This document shows positions 9,505 to 18,881 of a DNA stretch of 64,000 bases, in pieces. A model generated the notes under the pieces. That model made no database searches. It worked only from the letters and a program-made list of their open reading frames with translations, and was not told where the DNA came from. The DNA comes from Pseudomonas sp. B21-015. Lineage in GTDB: Bacteria > Pseudomonadota > Gammaproteobacteria > Pseudomonadales > Pseudomonadaceae. The stretch lies in assembly GCF_024749285.1 (NCBI RefSeq), contig NZ_CP087196.1, forward strand, positions 1,798,001 through 1,862,000, given 5' to 3'. Position 1 is the first letter of the stretch, and every line of letters starts with the position of its first letter. The translations under genes and the position numbers were made by a program.

Positions 9505-9913
9505 GTCTCTACTCTGCGGTTCTTCGTGCCCCTCTTCGCTGAGTAGTATTGCTAAGGTGCTATCGCTTTGCAGACTAAATGCTGATAAGAAAGTCGAAAG
9601 TTAGCTCTATTTGCTCTATGTGTTGCCTGAAGTCGGTCTAGGACAACTGTTTGTTGACGTGGTTTGGCACATGCGGCGTCAACCGCTCGTCGCTTGTGAA
9701 GCAATAGCAATCTCCTTTGCCTGCCACCCCTCGTTTTACCCCTCTTTATATCTCTTCAAAGGCCAATGACCCGTATTTGGCACCCCCGCAAAAAAGTCCT
9801 AGTGATGTGCAAAATCTTCCTAACGCCTATGCCTTGCCCCTGACTAGTGTTGCATCCAGGCAGAGCAGAACGCACTGCCTCCGAAAAAACAACATTCGAG
9901 TGAGGTGGGCAAA
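9505..9913. promoter_or_regulatory. divergent regulatory region araC-type gene / flp
   Basis: About 400 comparatively AT-rich bases. A perfect 7-bp inverted repeat GTTGACG (9653-9659) and CGTCAAC (9677-9683), 17 bases apart, is a candidate operator for the neighbouring AraC-type protein. I could not fix convincing -35/-10 pairs or a sigma-54 -24/-12 pair for flp. Confidence 0.4.
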
Positions 9914-10105
9914 ATGATCATGCAAACAATCAAGGCTTCGGTAGTGAAGTTCGCCAAAGACGAAGACGGCCTGACCATTGTGGAGTACGCGGTGGCAGGT
10001 GGGTTGATCACGGTAGCTGTTGTCGGGGCGTTCACGCTTCTCGGCGGGGTTGTGGATACCAGAATCAGGGCTATTTGTAACGCCATTGTTCCTGGTTCTT
10101 GCTAA
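9914..10105 (+). CDS. flp: Flp/type IVb pilin
   Basis: A 63-residue major pilin subunit of the Tad pilus. A short charged leader (MIMQTIKASVVKFAKDEDG) is followed by the prepilin site after Gly19, the Flp motif LTIVEYAVAGG with the essential Glu at mature position 5 (Glu24) and the adjacent Tyr, and a hydrophobic helix AGGLITVAVVGAFTLLGGVV. Two Cys near the C-terminus (AICNAIVPGSC) could form a disulfide. The start at ATG 9914 has GAGGTG upstream; GTG 9905 and ATG 9920 are possible. It should be processed by the TadV peptidase encoded next and assembled by TadA/B/C. Confidence 0.93.
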   Translation: MIMQTIKASVVKFAKDEDGLTIVEYAVAGGLITVAVVGAFTLLGGVVDTRIRAICNAIVPGSC

Positions 10106-10131
10106 TAACAACTCTGTTAGGGAGATACGCA

Positions 10132-10662
10132 ATGTCCATGGAACAGCTGGTTGCGACCGTTGTGCTGATAGGACTGCTGGGCGTGGCGGTGGTGAGCGAC
10201 TTGCGTCGCCACCGCATTCCCAACCTGCTGATCCTGGTAGGTCTGGCCTTGGGATTGGCCGGCCAGACTTATTCAGGTGGGATCAACGGGATGGGGGATG
10301 GCCTGATGGGCCTCCTGATCGGTTTTGCGCTGTTCATGCCTATGTATGCCCTGGGTGGCATGGCGGCAGGCGACGTCAAGCTGATGGCCATGGTTGGCAG
10401 TTTCCTACCCCCCCATTACGCCTTGTGGGCTGTGTTCTTCAGTCTGCTATGGGGAGGCTTGTGCGGTTTCCTGATCGTGCTGATGCGCGGTCAATTATTG
10501 CAGACCCTGGGACGTTATCGGTTGATGCTTCGGGCGCGGTCCTATATGGCCCCGAGCTCGGACGAGGTGGCCGGTAAGCCCTTTCCTTATACGGTTGCGA
10601 TCCTGCTCGGGACGTTGAACAGCGTCTACTGGCAACTCGTTGCCGGTGGATTTGGAGGTTAG
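10132..10662 (+). CDS. tadV: prepilin peptidase (TadV/CpaA type)
   Basis: A 176-residue membrane A24-family aspartic peptidase that removes the leader of Flp and possibly the TadE/F pseudopilins. It has about six hydrophobic segments and both catalytic aspartates: Asp23 in VVSDLRRHRIPN and Asp81 in the GxGD-like AAGDVKLM. It lacks the methyltransferase domain of PilD, as usual for the short FppA/TadV class. Start ATG 10132 is preceded by AGGGAGA. It lies 26 bases after flp, in the same operon. Confidence 0.9.
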   Translation: MSMEQLVATVVLIGLLGVAVVSDLRRHRIPNLLILVGLALGLAGQTYSGGINGMGDGLMGLLIGFALFMPMYALGGMAAGDVKLMAMVGSFLPPHYALWAVFFSLLWGGLCGFLIVLMRGQLLQTLGRYRLMLRARSYMAPSSDEVAGKPFPYTVAILLGTLNSVYWQLVAGGFGG

Positions 10663-10664
10663 TC

Positions 10665-11999
10665 ATGCACGTCATCGTCGATAGTGATGCCTACCCCAGT
10701 GATCGAGAAGCGGTGCAACGACTGGCTCCTCAGCCGTGCAGTATTCGCGAAACTGGTCTGTCAGACAGTTTTCTCGGTGAGTTGGTGTGCAAGCATTTGT
10801 ATGACGCCGGCGTGCTGGACATGCCGCGGCTGGTGGAGCGCCTGGCACTGACCGGCGCTGTACTTGAAGAAGTCCTGGCGTTCTTGCGCAAGGATGGTCG
10901 TGTCGAAGTGCTGGGCCAGATGGGGCCGCAAACGACGAGTGGGCAGATGTTGCGTTATGGCCTGACCGAGCGCGGTCGCAGTTCCGCCCGAGATGCCTTG
11001 TCGCGCAGTGGCTACATCGGCGCGGCACCCTTCCCGGTGAGTTCTTACCGTTCCTTGATCAAAATCCAGACCATTCACCATGGTCGCATCAACTCCAACG
11101 ATATGCACAACGCCCTTGCTGGCGTGGTACTTGCCGAAGGGATGCTCGATCAGTTGGGCGTGGCGCTGAACTCCGGACGGGCAATCATGATTTATGGCCC
11201 TGCGGGTACCGGCAAGACGTATGTCAGCAGTCGGCTGATTCGTCTGTTCGCCGAGGCCATCTGGGTACCTCATGCCATCGTCATCAACGAATCGGTGATC
11301 GAGATCTACGATCCGCAGGTACATCAGCGGCTCGATGAAAGCAGTCAACAGAACAACCTGATGCTCAACGAAGGGATCGACCGTCGACTGCTGTGCTGCA
11401 AACGCCCGATCGTTATTACGGGTGGCGAGCTGAGCATGGAACAGCTGGACGTTCGCTATGACCCCTTCACCCGTCAGTACCAGGCCGCCTTGCAGCTCAA
11501 GGCCAGCAATGGCCTGTTCATCATCGACGACATGGGACGCCAGCGCATGGCACCCGCCGAGCTGTTGAACCGCTGGATCGTACCGATGGAAGAGAAACGC
11601 GACTTCCTCAATCTGGGCGGCGGTCGGCATTGCGAGCTGCCGTTCGATCTGATTCTGGTGTTCTCCACCAACCTCAATCCCCTGGAACTGGCCGATGAGG
11701 CCTTCCTCCGCCGGATTGGCTACAAGCTGCAGTTCGGTTACCTGAAGCCTGAGGAGTACGAAAAGATCTGGCGTCAGGAAAGCGAGCGCCTGGGCATTCC
11801 TTTTGACCCGCTGCTACTGCGTTATGTGCTGCAAAGGCTTTATGCAAGTGAAGGCATGCCCCTGGTGCCTTGCCATCCCCGCGATCTCCTGAACATGGCG
11901 CTCGATCGTCAGCGTTATATGGGTGGTTCCGGACCACTGTCACCGCAAGAGTTGGAATGGGCCTGGCACAACTACTTCGTCCAGCTCGACTTTCTTTGA
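10665..11999 (+). CDS. AAA+ ATPase of the Tad locus
   Basis: A 444-residue ATPase. The N-terminal ~120 residues look like a winged-helix region (LVCKHLYDAGVLDMPRLVERL, VLEEVLAFLRKDGRVEVLG, YGLTERGRSSARDAL). The AAA+ core follows, with Walker A GPAGTGKT at 178-185, Walker B LFIIDDM at 284-290, sensor-1 FSTNLNP and a likely arginine finger in EAFLRRIGYK. A C-terminal lid helix bundle ends the protein. It is not TadA: it lacks the secretion-ATPase Asp and His boxes, and tadA is present separately at 16436. The start is two bases after tadV, so it is co-transcribed. I do not recall this gene in the P. aeruginosa or Aggregatibacter Tad loci. Role unknown; a remodelling ATPase for pilus assembly is inference. 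Confidence 0.78.
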   Translation: MHVIVDSDAYPSDREAVQRLAPQPCSIRETGLSDSFLGELVCKHLYDAGVLDMPRLVERLALTGAVLEEVLAFLRKDGRVEVLGQMGPQTTSGQMLRYGLTERGRSSARDALSRSGYIGAAPFPVSSYRSLIKIQTIHHGRINSNDMHNALAGVVLAEGMLDQLGVALNSGRAIMIYGPAGTGKTYVSSRLIRLFAEAIWVPHAIVINESVIEIYDPQVHQRLDESSQQNNLMLNEGIDRRLLCCKRPIVITGGELSMEQLDVRYDPFTRQYQAALQLKASNGLFIIDDMGRQRMAPAELLNRWIVPMEEKRDFLNLGGGRHCELPFDLILVFSTNLNPLELADEAFLRRIGYKLQFGYLKPEEYEKIWRQESERLGIPFDPLLLRYVLQRLYASEGMPLVPCHPRDLLNMALDRQRYMGGSGPLSPQELEWAWHNYFVQLDFL

Positions 12000-12014
12000 T
12001 ACGGAGATACTGAC

Positions 12015-12821
12015 ATGAGCTCTCGTACTCTTACCCTGGTAGGCGTTTCCCTGGTCATGGGCCTTGGTGCTGCATGGATGGCCGACTCCTGGCTGAGCGC
12101 CCGGCTCAATGCCAGCCCGGATGATCACCTTCGAAGCGTGGTAGTCGCCACGGTCGAGATTCCATTCGGGCAGATGGTCGAGGCTCAACAAGTCACGACT
12201 ATGCGCATGCCCATAGACACGATACCGGACGATGCTTTCGACTCCAGCGAAAAGGCAGTGGGCAAGATCGCAACGTTCGACATCCTGAAGGGCGACATCA
12301 TGCGCGGCGCGCGTCTGAGTGAGCATTTGGGGGGCAGTACCCTGGCTTCTTTGATTGCGACAGACAAACGTGCCATATCGGTACGCGTGGACGATGTAGT
12401 CGGCGTGGGCGGGTTCCTGTTACCGGGTAATCGGGTCGATGTACTGGCAACCAAACGCACAGATGGCACAGGCAACAACGCCGTGTCCAAGACCATCCTC
12501 GAGAACTTGCGGGTGTTGGCAGTGGACCAGACCGCAGGTACCGACAAGACCCAGCCGGTGGTGGTGCGCGCAGTGACGCTGGAGATGACGACCGCAGAGG
12601 CTGAAACCCTGGTCACGGCGCAAACGGAAGGGAAATTGCAACTGACCCTGCGCAATCCGCTGAACGCCGAGAAAAAAATCGCGCCCGTTGCGCCTGCCGC
12701 ACCGGTCATGGCGTTGGCTGCTGCCCCAGCGCCAAAACGCGTGGTGCGCCGCGGCAATGGCGAGGTTGGTGGGGTTGTCACCATTATCCGCGGGACCCAA
12801 ACCAGTGTAGTCAAACGTTGA
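12015..12821 (+). CDS. rcpC: Flp pilus assembly protein CpaB/RcpC
   Basis: 268 residues with an N-terminal membrane anchor (TLTLVGVSLVMGLGAAWMADSWL), then an SAF-like domain (VVVATVEIPFGQMVEAQQVTTMRMP, GKIATFDILKGDIMRGARLSE). The RcpC/CpaB core follows (ISVRVDDVVGVGGFLLPGNRVDVLATK ... ILENLRVLAVDQ). The tail is Ala/Pro rich with a basic end. It acts in the periplasm next to the secretin RcpA, and an interaction with peptidoglycan or secretin has been proposed for the family. It sits in the forward operon, while its usual partner rcpA is here on the opposite strand 9 kb away. Confidence 0.9.
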   Translation: MSSRTLTLVGVSLVMGLGAAWMADSWLSARLNASPDDHLRSVVVATVEIPFGQMVEAQQVTTMRMPIDTIPDDAFDSSEKAVGKIATFDILKGDIMRGARLSEHLGGSTLASLIATDKRAISVRVDDVVGVGGFLLPGNRVDVLATKRTDGTGNNAVSKTILENLRVLAVDQTAGTDKTQPVVVRAVTLEMTTAEAETLVTAQTEGKLQLTLRNPLNAEKKIAPVAPAAPVMALAAAPAPKRVVRRGNGEVGGVVTIIRGTQTSVVKR

Positions 12822-12895
12822 CACGACGGTAAGGGTGCCTGGGCACCAAGATATTGGCGGAGCCGATCCGGATCAGTATCGGCAATGAGGGCTTG

Positions 12896-14236
12896 ATGAT
12901 GAATCTTCGTATTCGGCAGCCGTTCACTGCGACGCCAAGGCGCCAGGAAGGATCGGTGAGCGTGTTGATGGTAATCGCGTTGGCGGCGATTTTAGTGATG
13001 GCGGGTTTGGCGCTCGACGTGAGTCACATGTTGTTGAACAAGACCCGCCTGCAAAACGCTGTAGACGCCGCCGCTCTGAGTGGTGCCAAAACCCTGCTTC
13101 AGGTGGAAGGTGGTGTCAACATTGCCAGCGTAACACGCACTGCCGCACTCAATACGCTGACGCAAAATGCCAATGCCACGGGTAATAGCGAATTGGCCAC
13201 GGCTATCGGTGGCAACGCAGGCACATTTGCGGTGGTGGAACTGGCAAGCAGCGTCTATGGCCCGTTCGCCTATCCTGGGCCGGCGAATGCCAAATACGTT
13301 CGGGTATCGGTACCAACCTATAGCCTGACGGGATTTTTCTGGAACTTCGTTCAGACCTTCGGCACTAGCGGCCTGGGGAACAAAGCGGTGTCGGCGATCG
13401 CCACCGCAGGCCCGAGCCCTACCAGCCCCTGTGATCTTGCACCTTTAATGGTCTGCGGCGACCCGACTAAATACGACCCGGCCGCCGGCATGTTCTGGGG
13501 TTTTCAGTTTGGTGATTTGCAGGTATTGAAGACGGCTGCCGGCAATTCCTCTCCCATTGGCCCTGGCAACTTCCAGTTGCTCGATTTTGGCTCGGGCGGC
13601 AGTACGGTCAGGGATGACCTGGCCGGAGGCGGCTCGGTCTGCCGCAATGTGGGAGACAACGTGCAGACCGCCCCTGGCAACAAGGTCGGCCCTACCTCTC
13701 AAGGCCTGAATACGCGCTTCGGCATCTACAACGGCCCGGTCAGTGCCTCGGACTATCCGCCAGACCTGGTGACCACGTCCAGCACCCCCGCGATCACTTA
13801 CGACGCCTCAGTTACCCCGCCAACGAAGTACAAGGGGCAGCCCGTCACATCGAGCAACGGCAATCTCACCGCGGGCAGCAACGCGATACTTGACTACAAC
13901 GACTGGCGTGCGAGCACTGCCGCGTGTGTGGCAGGCGGCAGTGGTTGCCAGAGCGGTGGGGTGTTCGAGCGCCGGATGCTGAAAATCGTGGTGGGCAACT
14001 GCACCGGTAAACAGGGCGGTACCACCTCGGTCCCCGTCCTGGGTTTTGGTTGCTATTTCGTGGTGCAACCAATGAGTAATGGCGGCACGGAAGCGCAGAT
14101 CTTCGGCCAGTTCGTGAAAGAGTGCGAAGGCGACAACGTGCCCGGTCCTAATCCGACGAGCGATGTCGGCCCGCAGATCATTCAGCTCTACAAAACCTAT
14201 CTCAACGGCAGCGGCACTCCGAGCACTGACTCATAG
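12896..14236 (+). CDS. tadG: TadG-like pilus assembly protein
   Basis: About 446 residues. It opens with a basic leader and the TadE/TadG-type membrane segment RRQEGSVSVLMVIALAAILVMAGLALDVSHM, followed by the conserved LLNKTRLQNAVDAAALSGAKTL of the TadG/DUF2134 class. A large extracytoplasmic region with several Cys (CDLAPLMVCGD, CRNVGDN, CVAGGSGCQSGG, CTGKQGG, GFGCYFVV, ECEGDN) is Gly/Ser/Pro rich and probably disulfide bonded. No clear von Willebrand MIDAS (DxSxS) motif is seen, unlike longer TadG proteins. The start is ATG 12896 or 12899, with GAGG upstream; a longer TTG start at 12854 is unlikely. Confidence 0.82.
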   Translation: MMNLRIRQPFTATPRRQEGSVSVLMVIALAAILVMAGLALDVSHMLLNKTRLQNAVDAAALSGAKTLLQVEGGVNIASVTRTAALNTLTQNANATGNSELATAIGGNAGTFAVVELASSVYGPFAYPGPANAKYVRVSVPTYSLTGFFWNFVQTFGTSGLGNKAVSAIATAGPSPTSPCDLAPLMVCGDPTKYDPAAGMFWGFQFGDLQVLKTAAGNSSPIGPGNFQLLDFGSGGSTVRDDLAGGGSVCRNVGDNVQTAPGNKVGPTSQGLNTRFGIYNGPVSASDYPPDLVTTSSTPAITYDASVTPPTKYKGQPVTSSNGNLTAGSNAILDYNDWRASTAACVAGGSGCQSGGVFERRMLKIVVGNCTGKQGGTTSVPVLGFGCYFVVQPMSNGGTEAQIFGQFVKECEGDNVPGPNPTSDVGPQIIQLYKTYLNGSGTPSTDS

Positions 14237-14244
14237 GAGGCGTC

Positions 14245-14724
14245 ATGAGACTTCACACGTTTAAACATCCGCGGCGCCAGCAAGGCCTGGCCATGGTGGA
14301 GTTCACCCTCGCCCTGCCGGTGTTGCTGTTGCTGTTGCTGGCCTTCGGTGAGTTCGGCCGCATGCTCTATCAGTACAACGTCCTGCTACAGGCCAGTCGT
14401 GATGCCGACCGTTTCGTCGCCAGCCAGGCCTGGGACTCGACGCTCGGCGCCATCTCCCTGAGCAATACGCTGCAGACCCAGACGAAAAACGTTGCGGTCT
14501 ACGGTGTGCCCAGCCAGAGCGGAGCTGCGGTGTTGTCAGGACTGACGGCCAACAACGTGGTCGTCGCCGCCGTGGGCACCGACCATGTGCGAGTCACCAT
14601 CACTTTTACATTCTGCCCGGTGATTGGCGGTGGCAATTGCACCGGATCGCTTCCCGGGTTTTTCGGTAATCCGATTGCGCTGAGCATTCCGCTGGTCGCC
14701 ACCACTGTCATGAGGGCACTGTGA
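14245..14724 (+). CDS. tadE: TadE-like pseudopilin
   Basis: 159 residues. The leader MRLHTFKHPRRQQG is followed by the pseudopilin-type segment LAMVEFTLALPVLLLLLLAFGEFGRMLYQYNVL. The Glu at position 5 after the Gly is kept, so TadV processing is likely. Then comes a small periplasmic domain with a Cys pair (FCPVIGGGNC). TadE-like proteins are minor pilins or assembly factors. An AGGAGG ribosome site lies ahead of the start, and the gene overlaps the next TadE-like gene by one base. Confidence 0.85.
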   Translation: MRLHTFKHPRRQQGLAMVEFTLALPVLLLLLLAFGEFGRMLYQYNVLLQASRDADRFVASQAWDSTLGAISLSNTLQTQTKNVAVYGVPSQSGAAVLSGLTANNVVVAAVGTDHVRVTITFTFCPVIGGGNCTGSLPGFFGNPIALSIPLVATTVMRAL

Positions 14725-15218
14725 TGAATCGCAAACGCATGCAAGGCACCTATGTGGTGGAGTTCGCCATCATCGGCGCGCTGATATTCACGCTGTTGTT
14801 CGGCGCGTTGGAAATCGGCCGCCTGTACTTCACGATCAATGCGCTAGATGAAGTCGTGCGCCGTGGTGCGCGCCTGGCGTCGGTGTGCAATATCAGTGAT
14901 CCGGTGGTGTTGCGGCGGGCGATCTTCAATGCCGCGACCGACGCCGGTGCGAGCCAGATCATCACCGATCTGGCCACCACCAACTTGACGTTGACCTATC
15001 TGGACGTAAACGGTGCTCAGGTGGCCAACCCCTCCGACACGAGTGGGGTCAACGGCTTTCGTGCCATCCGCTACGTCCGGTTGAGTCTGCAAAACTTCGT
15101 TTTCAATCTGTTTATTCCCGGGATTGGCGTGCCCATTACCCTGCCCACATTCAGGGCAACCTTGCCACGCGAAAGCCTCGGGCGTCATTCCGATTCCGGG
15201 GAGATCACACCATGCTGA
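14724..15218 (+). CDS. second TadE/TadF-like pseudopilin
   Basis: 164 residues. The short basic leader MNRKRMQG is followed by TYVVEFAIIGALIFTLLFGALEIGRLYFTINALDEVVRRGARLA, again with Glu5-type chemistry expected of TadV substrates, and a compact periplasmic domain. It occupies the place of TadF in other loci, but sequence alone does not separate TadE from TadF here. Translation is coupled: its ATG overlaps the TGA of the previous gene, and its own 3' end overlaps tadZ. Confidence 0.8.
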   Translation: MNRKRMQGTYVVEFAIIGALIFTLLFGALEIGRLYFTINALDEVVRRGARLASVCNISDPVVLRRAIFNAATDAGASQIITDLATTNLTLTYLDVNGAQVANPSDTSGVNGFRAIRYVRLSLQNFVFNLFIPGIGVPITLPTFRATLPRESLGRHSDSGEITPC

Positions 15219-16432
15219 ATATGAAGGAAACGCCGGTGTCCAGTTCGACTGGCAAAGCCGGGCTCCGGTTGCTGATCAGCAGCCGTGATGCCACCTCTTT
15301 GCGCGATCTGCAGAGCGTCTGCCAACGCATGCCTTGCCTGGAGGTGAGCACTCGCCTGGTGAGTAACGGGCATGTCGACCCGCTCTACGGTCTGGACCGC
15401 ATGCCCGATCTGTTGCTGTTACGCGTCAGCCACCTGTGGCGTGAGGAGTTGGCGGCGCTGTTGCTGCACCCAGCCCATGAGCGTCCGCCGATGTTGGTCT
15501 GCGGCCTGCTGAGCGATCAGGAAGGCATGAGAATGGCGATGCAGGCCGGCGCCCGTGACGTATTGCCCGAACCCATTGCCGAGACAGAACTGGTCGCCGC
15601 CTTGAATCGGCTGGTCATGGAGGTTCGGATCGGTAGCGGAGCAGAAGGCAAATTGATCGCCGTGATGAGCGCCAAGGGCGGCTCCGGCGGAACCCTGGTG
15701 GCCTGCAACCTGGCCCAGCAGCTCAGTGCCAAGGGCGGCAGTACCCTGTTGCTGGACATGGACCTGCAATTTGGCAGCGTGACGCATTATCTGGATGTGG
15801 CGCAGTCGCACAGCCATCTGGAGGTGTTGCACCAGATCGACGGCATGGACAGTGTCGCGCTACGCGGTTTTTGCAGTCACTTCAGCCCCACCTTGCATGT
15901 GCTGGGTGGTCGGGCCGGTGAGCTGTGTCTGCCGCAGGATGCCCAACCCGAACAACTTGACGCCCTGTTGAAGTTGGCCCGCGCCAGTTATGACTGGGTG
16001 GTGATCGACCTGCCGCGGCAAATCGACCACCTCACCGGCTCCGTGCTGGAACAGGTGGATCGGGTGTACGTGGTGGTGCAACAGAGCGTCAGCCATCTGC
16101 GCGATGCCAGCGCCCTGGTGCGGATTCTTCGCGATGACCTGGGCGTGCGCGGGGATCAATTGCAGATTGTGGTCAACCGCTATGACAAGGCGGGAGCGAT
16201 CAGCCTCAAAGATATCGGCGAGGCGTTGCGCTGCACCAATCTGTCGAAATTACCCAACGACTTCAACCTGGTCAGCCAGAGTCAGAACACTGGCGTGCCG
16301 TTGGGGCTGCATGCGCCGAGGGCCGCGATTACTGCTGCCTTGCGCGACATGACCGAGGACCTGGTCGGTCAACACGTGGCCGGGAACAAAGGCTTACTCA
16401 AACGCGCCTTCAACCGTTTTTTCGGGGGATGA
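15212..16432 (+). CDS. tadZ: TadZ/CpaE-like ParA-family protein
   Basis: 406 residues. An N-terminal atypical receiver domain (about 17-135, LRLLISSRDATSLRDLQ ... GARDVLPEPIAETEL) is followed by a MinD/ParA-like domain beginning KLIAVMSAKGGSGGTLVACNLA. TadZ localises the Tad machine, usually at the pole. The deviant P-loop reads AKGGSGGT at 154-161: the signature Lys near the start is present, but the usual Lys of GK(T/S) is replaced by Gly. Switch regions LLLDMDLQFGSV and DWVVIDLPRQIDHLTGSVLEQVDRVYVV are recognisable. The start overlaps the previous gene, and GGGGAG precedes it. Confidence 0.88.
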   Translation: MLNMKETPVSSSTGKAGLRLLISSRDATSLRDLQSVCQRMPCLEVSTRLVSNGHVDPLYGLDRMPDLLLLRVSHLWREELAALLLHPAHERPPMLVCGLLSDQEGMRMAMQAGARDVLPEPIAETELVAALNRLVMEVRIGSGAEGKLIAVMSAKGGSGGTLVACNLAQQLSAKGGSTLLLDMDLQFGSVTHYLDVAQSHSHLEVLHQIDGMDSVALRGFCSHFSPTLHVLGGRAGELCLPQDAQPEQLDALLKLARASYDWVVIDLPRQIDHLTGSVLEQVDRVYVVVQQSVSHLRDASALVRILRDDLGVRGDQLQIVVNRYDKAGAISLKDIGEALRCTNLSKLPNDFNLVSQSQNTGVPLGLHAPRAAITAALRDMTEDLVGQHVAGNKGLLKRAFNRFFGG

Positions 16433-16435
16433 CCC

Positions 16436-17869
16436 ATGATCAGCGACTTTCGTAACCGCTTGCGCAAACAGTCCGGTAAACCCACCGCTGCCCAGCTGAG
16501 CGACGACCTGCTGGACCCGGCAGAAGAAATAATGGCGTGGGAGCGTGCAACACCGGACGTTCTTTACGAAACCAGAAGCCAGGTCACCCCGGTGGAAGCC
16601 GAATGGCGGGAAAAGATCTACCAGCAGTTGCTCAAGGTCATGGACCTGTCCTTGCTGGACTCCCTGGAACAGGCCGAGGCCACGCGGCAGATTCGCGATA
16701 TTTGCCTGCGCCTGCTCGATGAGCATTCGGCGCCGGTGAGTACCGCCAGCCGCCAGTTGATCATCAAGCAGATCACTGATGAAGTGCTCGGTCTGGGGCC
16801 TCTGGAACCATTACTGGCCGACCACAGCGTGTCCGACATCCTGGTCAACGGCTATGCCTCGGTCTATGTCGAACGCTTCGGCAAACTGCAAAGGACCGAT
16901 GTGCGTTTTCGCGATGATCAGCATTTGCTGAACATCATCGACCGCATCGTGTCCAGCCTGGGTCGGCGTATCGACGAGTCTTCACCGTTGGTGGACGCCC
17001 GGCTCAAGGACGGTTCGCGGGTCAACGCGATTATCCCGCCGCTGGCCATTGACGGTCCGAGCATGTCGATTCGCCGCTTTGCGGTGGACCTGCTCAATAC
17101 CGACAGCCTGATCCAGGTGGGGACGTTGACTCCGGCCATTGCCCTGCTGCTCAAGGCGATTGTCCGCGGGCGCTTGAACGTGCTGATTTCCGGCGGTACC
17201 GGCAGCGGCAAGACCACCATGCTCAATGTGCTGTCCAGTTTCATCCCGCACAACGAGCGGATCGTCACCATCGAAGACTCGGCCGAGCTGCAACTGCAGC
17301 AACCTCATGTAGTGCGTCTGGAAACCCGGCCTTCGAATATCGAGGGGCGTGGCGAGGTGAGTCAGCGGGAGTTGGTGCGCAACAGCCTGCGGATGCGCCC
17401 GGACCGCATTGTGATCGGCGAAGTGCGCGGCGCCGAGGCGCTGGACATGCTGACCGCCATGAACACGGGCCACGATGGCTCGTTGACCACCATCCACGCC
17501 AACACCGCACGCGATGCGTTGGGGCGAATCGAGAACATGGTGTCGATGACCGGGGCGACCTTCCCGATCAAGGCCATGCGTCAGCAGATCGCTTCGGCCA
17601 TTGATGTGGTGATTCAGCTGGAACGTCAGGAAGACGGCAAGCGTCGCCTGGTCAGCGTGCAGGAGATCAACGGCATGGAGGGCGAGATCATCACCATGAC
17701 CGAAATCTTCTCTTTCGCGCGCCAAGGCATGGGCGAAAACGGCGAAGTGCTCGGCGACTATCGCCCCAGCGGCATGATCCCGGCTTTCCGTGATGTACTG
17801 GCCAAACGCGGCATCGAATTGCCGCTTAATATGTTCAGGCCTGAATGGATGGAGGCACGGCAGCCATGA
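16436..17869 (+). CDS. tadA: Tad pilus secretion ATPase TadA/CpaF
   Basis: 477 residues. This cytoplasmic hexameric ATPase powers Flp pilus assembly (and perhaps retraction). The N-terminal helical domain leads into [19 protein letters not shown]. The ATPase core follows with Walker [14 protein letters not shown], the Asp box [13 protein letters not shown], Walker [20 protein letters not shown], and the His box [21 protein letters not shown]. Length and motif order match TadA. It starts three bases after tadZ ends and overlaps tadB by ATGA. Confidence 0.95.
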   Translation: MISDFRNRLRKQSGKPTAAQLSDDLLDPAEEIMAWERATPDVLYETRSQVTPVEAEWREKIYQQLLKVMDLSLLDSLEQAEATRQIRDICLRLLDEHSAPVSTASRQLIIKQITDEVLGLGPLEPLLADHSVSDILVNGYASVYVERFGKLQRTDVRFRDDQHLLNIIDRIVSSLGRRIDESSPLVDARLKDGSRVNAIIPPLAIDGPSMSIRRFAVDLLNTDSLIQVGTLTPAIALLLKAIVRGRLNVLISGGTGSGKTTMLNVLSSFIPHNERIVTIEDSAELQLQQPHVVRLETRPSNIEGRGEVSQRELVRNSLRMRPDRIVIGEVRGAEALDMLTAMNTGHDGSLTTIHANTARDALGRIENMVSMTGATFPIKAMRQQIASAIDVVIQLERQEDGKRRLVSVQEINGMEGEIITMTEIFSFARQGMGENGEVLGDYRPSGMIPAFRDVLAKRGIELPLNMFRPEWMEARQP

Positions 17870-18852
17870 ACCACATTCCCAGTGAATTCATTCTGATGTT
17901 CCTCGGCATGGTGTTCATTGCCGTATTCCTCCTGTCCCAGGGCGTGGTGGTGCCGGTGTTCGGCGAGGCCGGCAAGATGCGCAAGCGCATCCGCGGCCGT
18001 TTGCATGTACTGGAGAAAGCCAACAATCTGCCCAACATGCAGACGGTGTTGCGGCAGAAATACCTGACACGTTTGTCGCCACTGGAGGCCTGGCTTGAAC
18101 AGCTGCCCTTTATGGCGAACCTGACACAGATGATCGAGCAGGCTGGCCATGAATATCGTGCCTATCGGGTGATAGTGCTCGGGCTGTTCCTGGGTGCCTG
18201 TGCGGGCATCTCGATCTGGATGATTTCGTCGGTCTGGTGGATGGCGCTGCTGGTGGGCTTCGTAGTGTTCTGGGTACCCCTGCTGAAAATTTCTCGTGAC
18301 CGTGGCAAACGTTTCGCCGAGTTTGAGGAAGGCCTGCCGGATGCACTGGATGCCATGTGCCGTGCCCTGCGCGCCGGGCACCCGTTCAATGAAACCCTGC
18401 GCCTGGTCGCCGAGGAACACAAAGGGCCAGTTGCCCATGAGTTCGGCCTGACCTTTGCCGATATCAACTATGGCAACGATGTGCGTCGGGCCATGCTCGG
18501 CCTGCTGGAGAGGATGCCGAGCATGACGGTGATGATGCTGGTGACCTCGATCCTTATTCATCGCGAGACCGGCGGTAATCTGACCGAAGTGCTGGAGCGT
18601 CTGAGTCGCCTGATCCGCGGGCGCTTTCGCTTCCAGCGCAAGGTCAAGACCCTGTCGGCCGAAGGGCGGATGTCGGCCTGGATACTGGTGGCCATTCCCT
18701 TCGTGCTGGCGGCAGTGATCGTGTTCACCAGCCCTAACTATTTGCCGCTGCTGCTCAATGACCCGATCGGCCATAAGCTTATATTCGGGGCTTTTGGTTC
18801 CATGTTGATCGGGATTTTCTGGATTCGCAAAATCATCCGGATACAGGTTTAA
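17866..18852 (+). CDS. tadB: Tad platform protein TadB
   Basis: 328 residues. An inner-membrane platform protein of the type II secretion GspF class, pairing with TadC. It has an N-terminal TM ([25 protein letters not shown]), two central TMs ([39 protein letters not shown]), the cytoplasmic GspF helices ([25 protein letters not shown]) and a C-terminal TM pair. The ATG at 17866 overlaps the tadA stop, and GGAGGC precedes it, so translation is coupled. Confidence 0.93.
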   Translation: MNHIPSEFILMFLGMVFIAVFLLSQGVVVPVFGEAGKMRKRIRGRLHVLEKANNLPNMQTVLRQKYLTRLSPLEAWLEQLPFMANLTQMIEQAGHEYRAYRVIVLGLFLGACAGISIWMISSVWWMALLVGFVVFWVPLLKISRDRGKRFAEFEEGLPDALDAMCRALRAGHPFNETLRLVAEEHKGPVAHEFGLTFADINYGNDVRRAMLGLLERMPSMTVMMLVTSILIHRETGGNLTEVLERLSRLIRGRFRFQRKVKTLSAEGRMSAWILVAIPFVLAAVIVFTSPNYLPLLLNDPIGHKLIFGAFGSMLIGIFWIRKIIRIQV

Positions 18853-18881
18853 GCCTTATTCACCATGTGGAGGTGCAGGTC

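Noticed and set aside
9661..9800. TGGCAC sequences resembling a sigma-54 -24 box upstream of flp
   Set aside because: Neither copy has a GC (TTGC) box at the required ten-base spacing.
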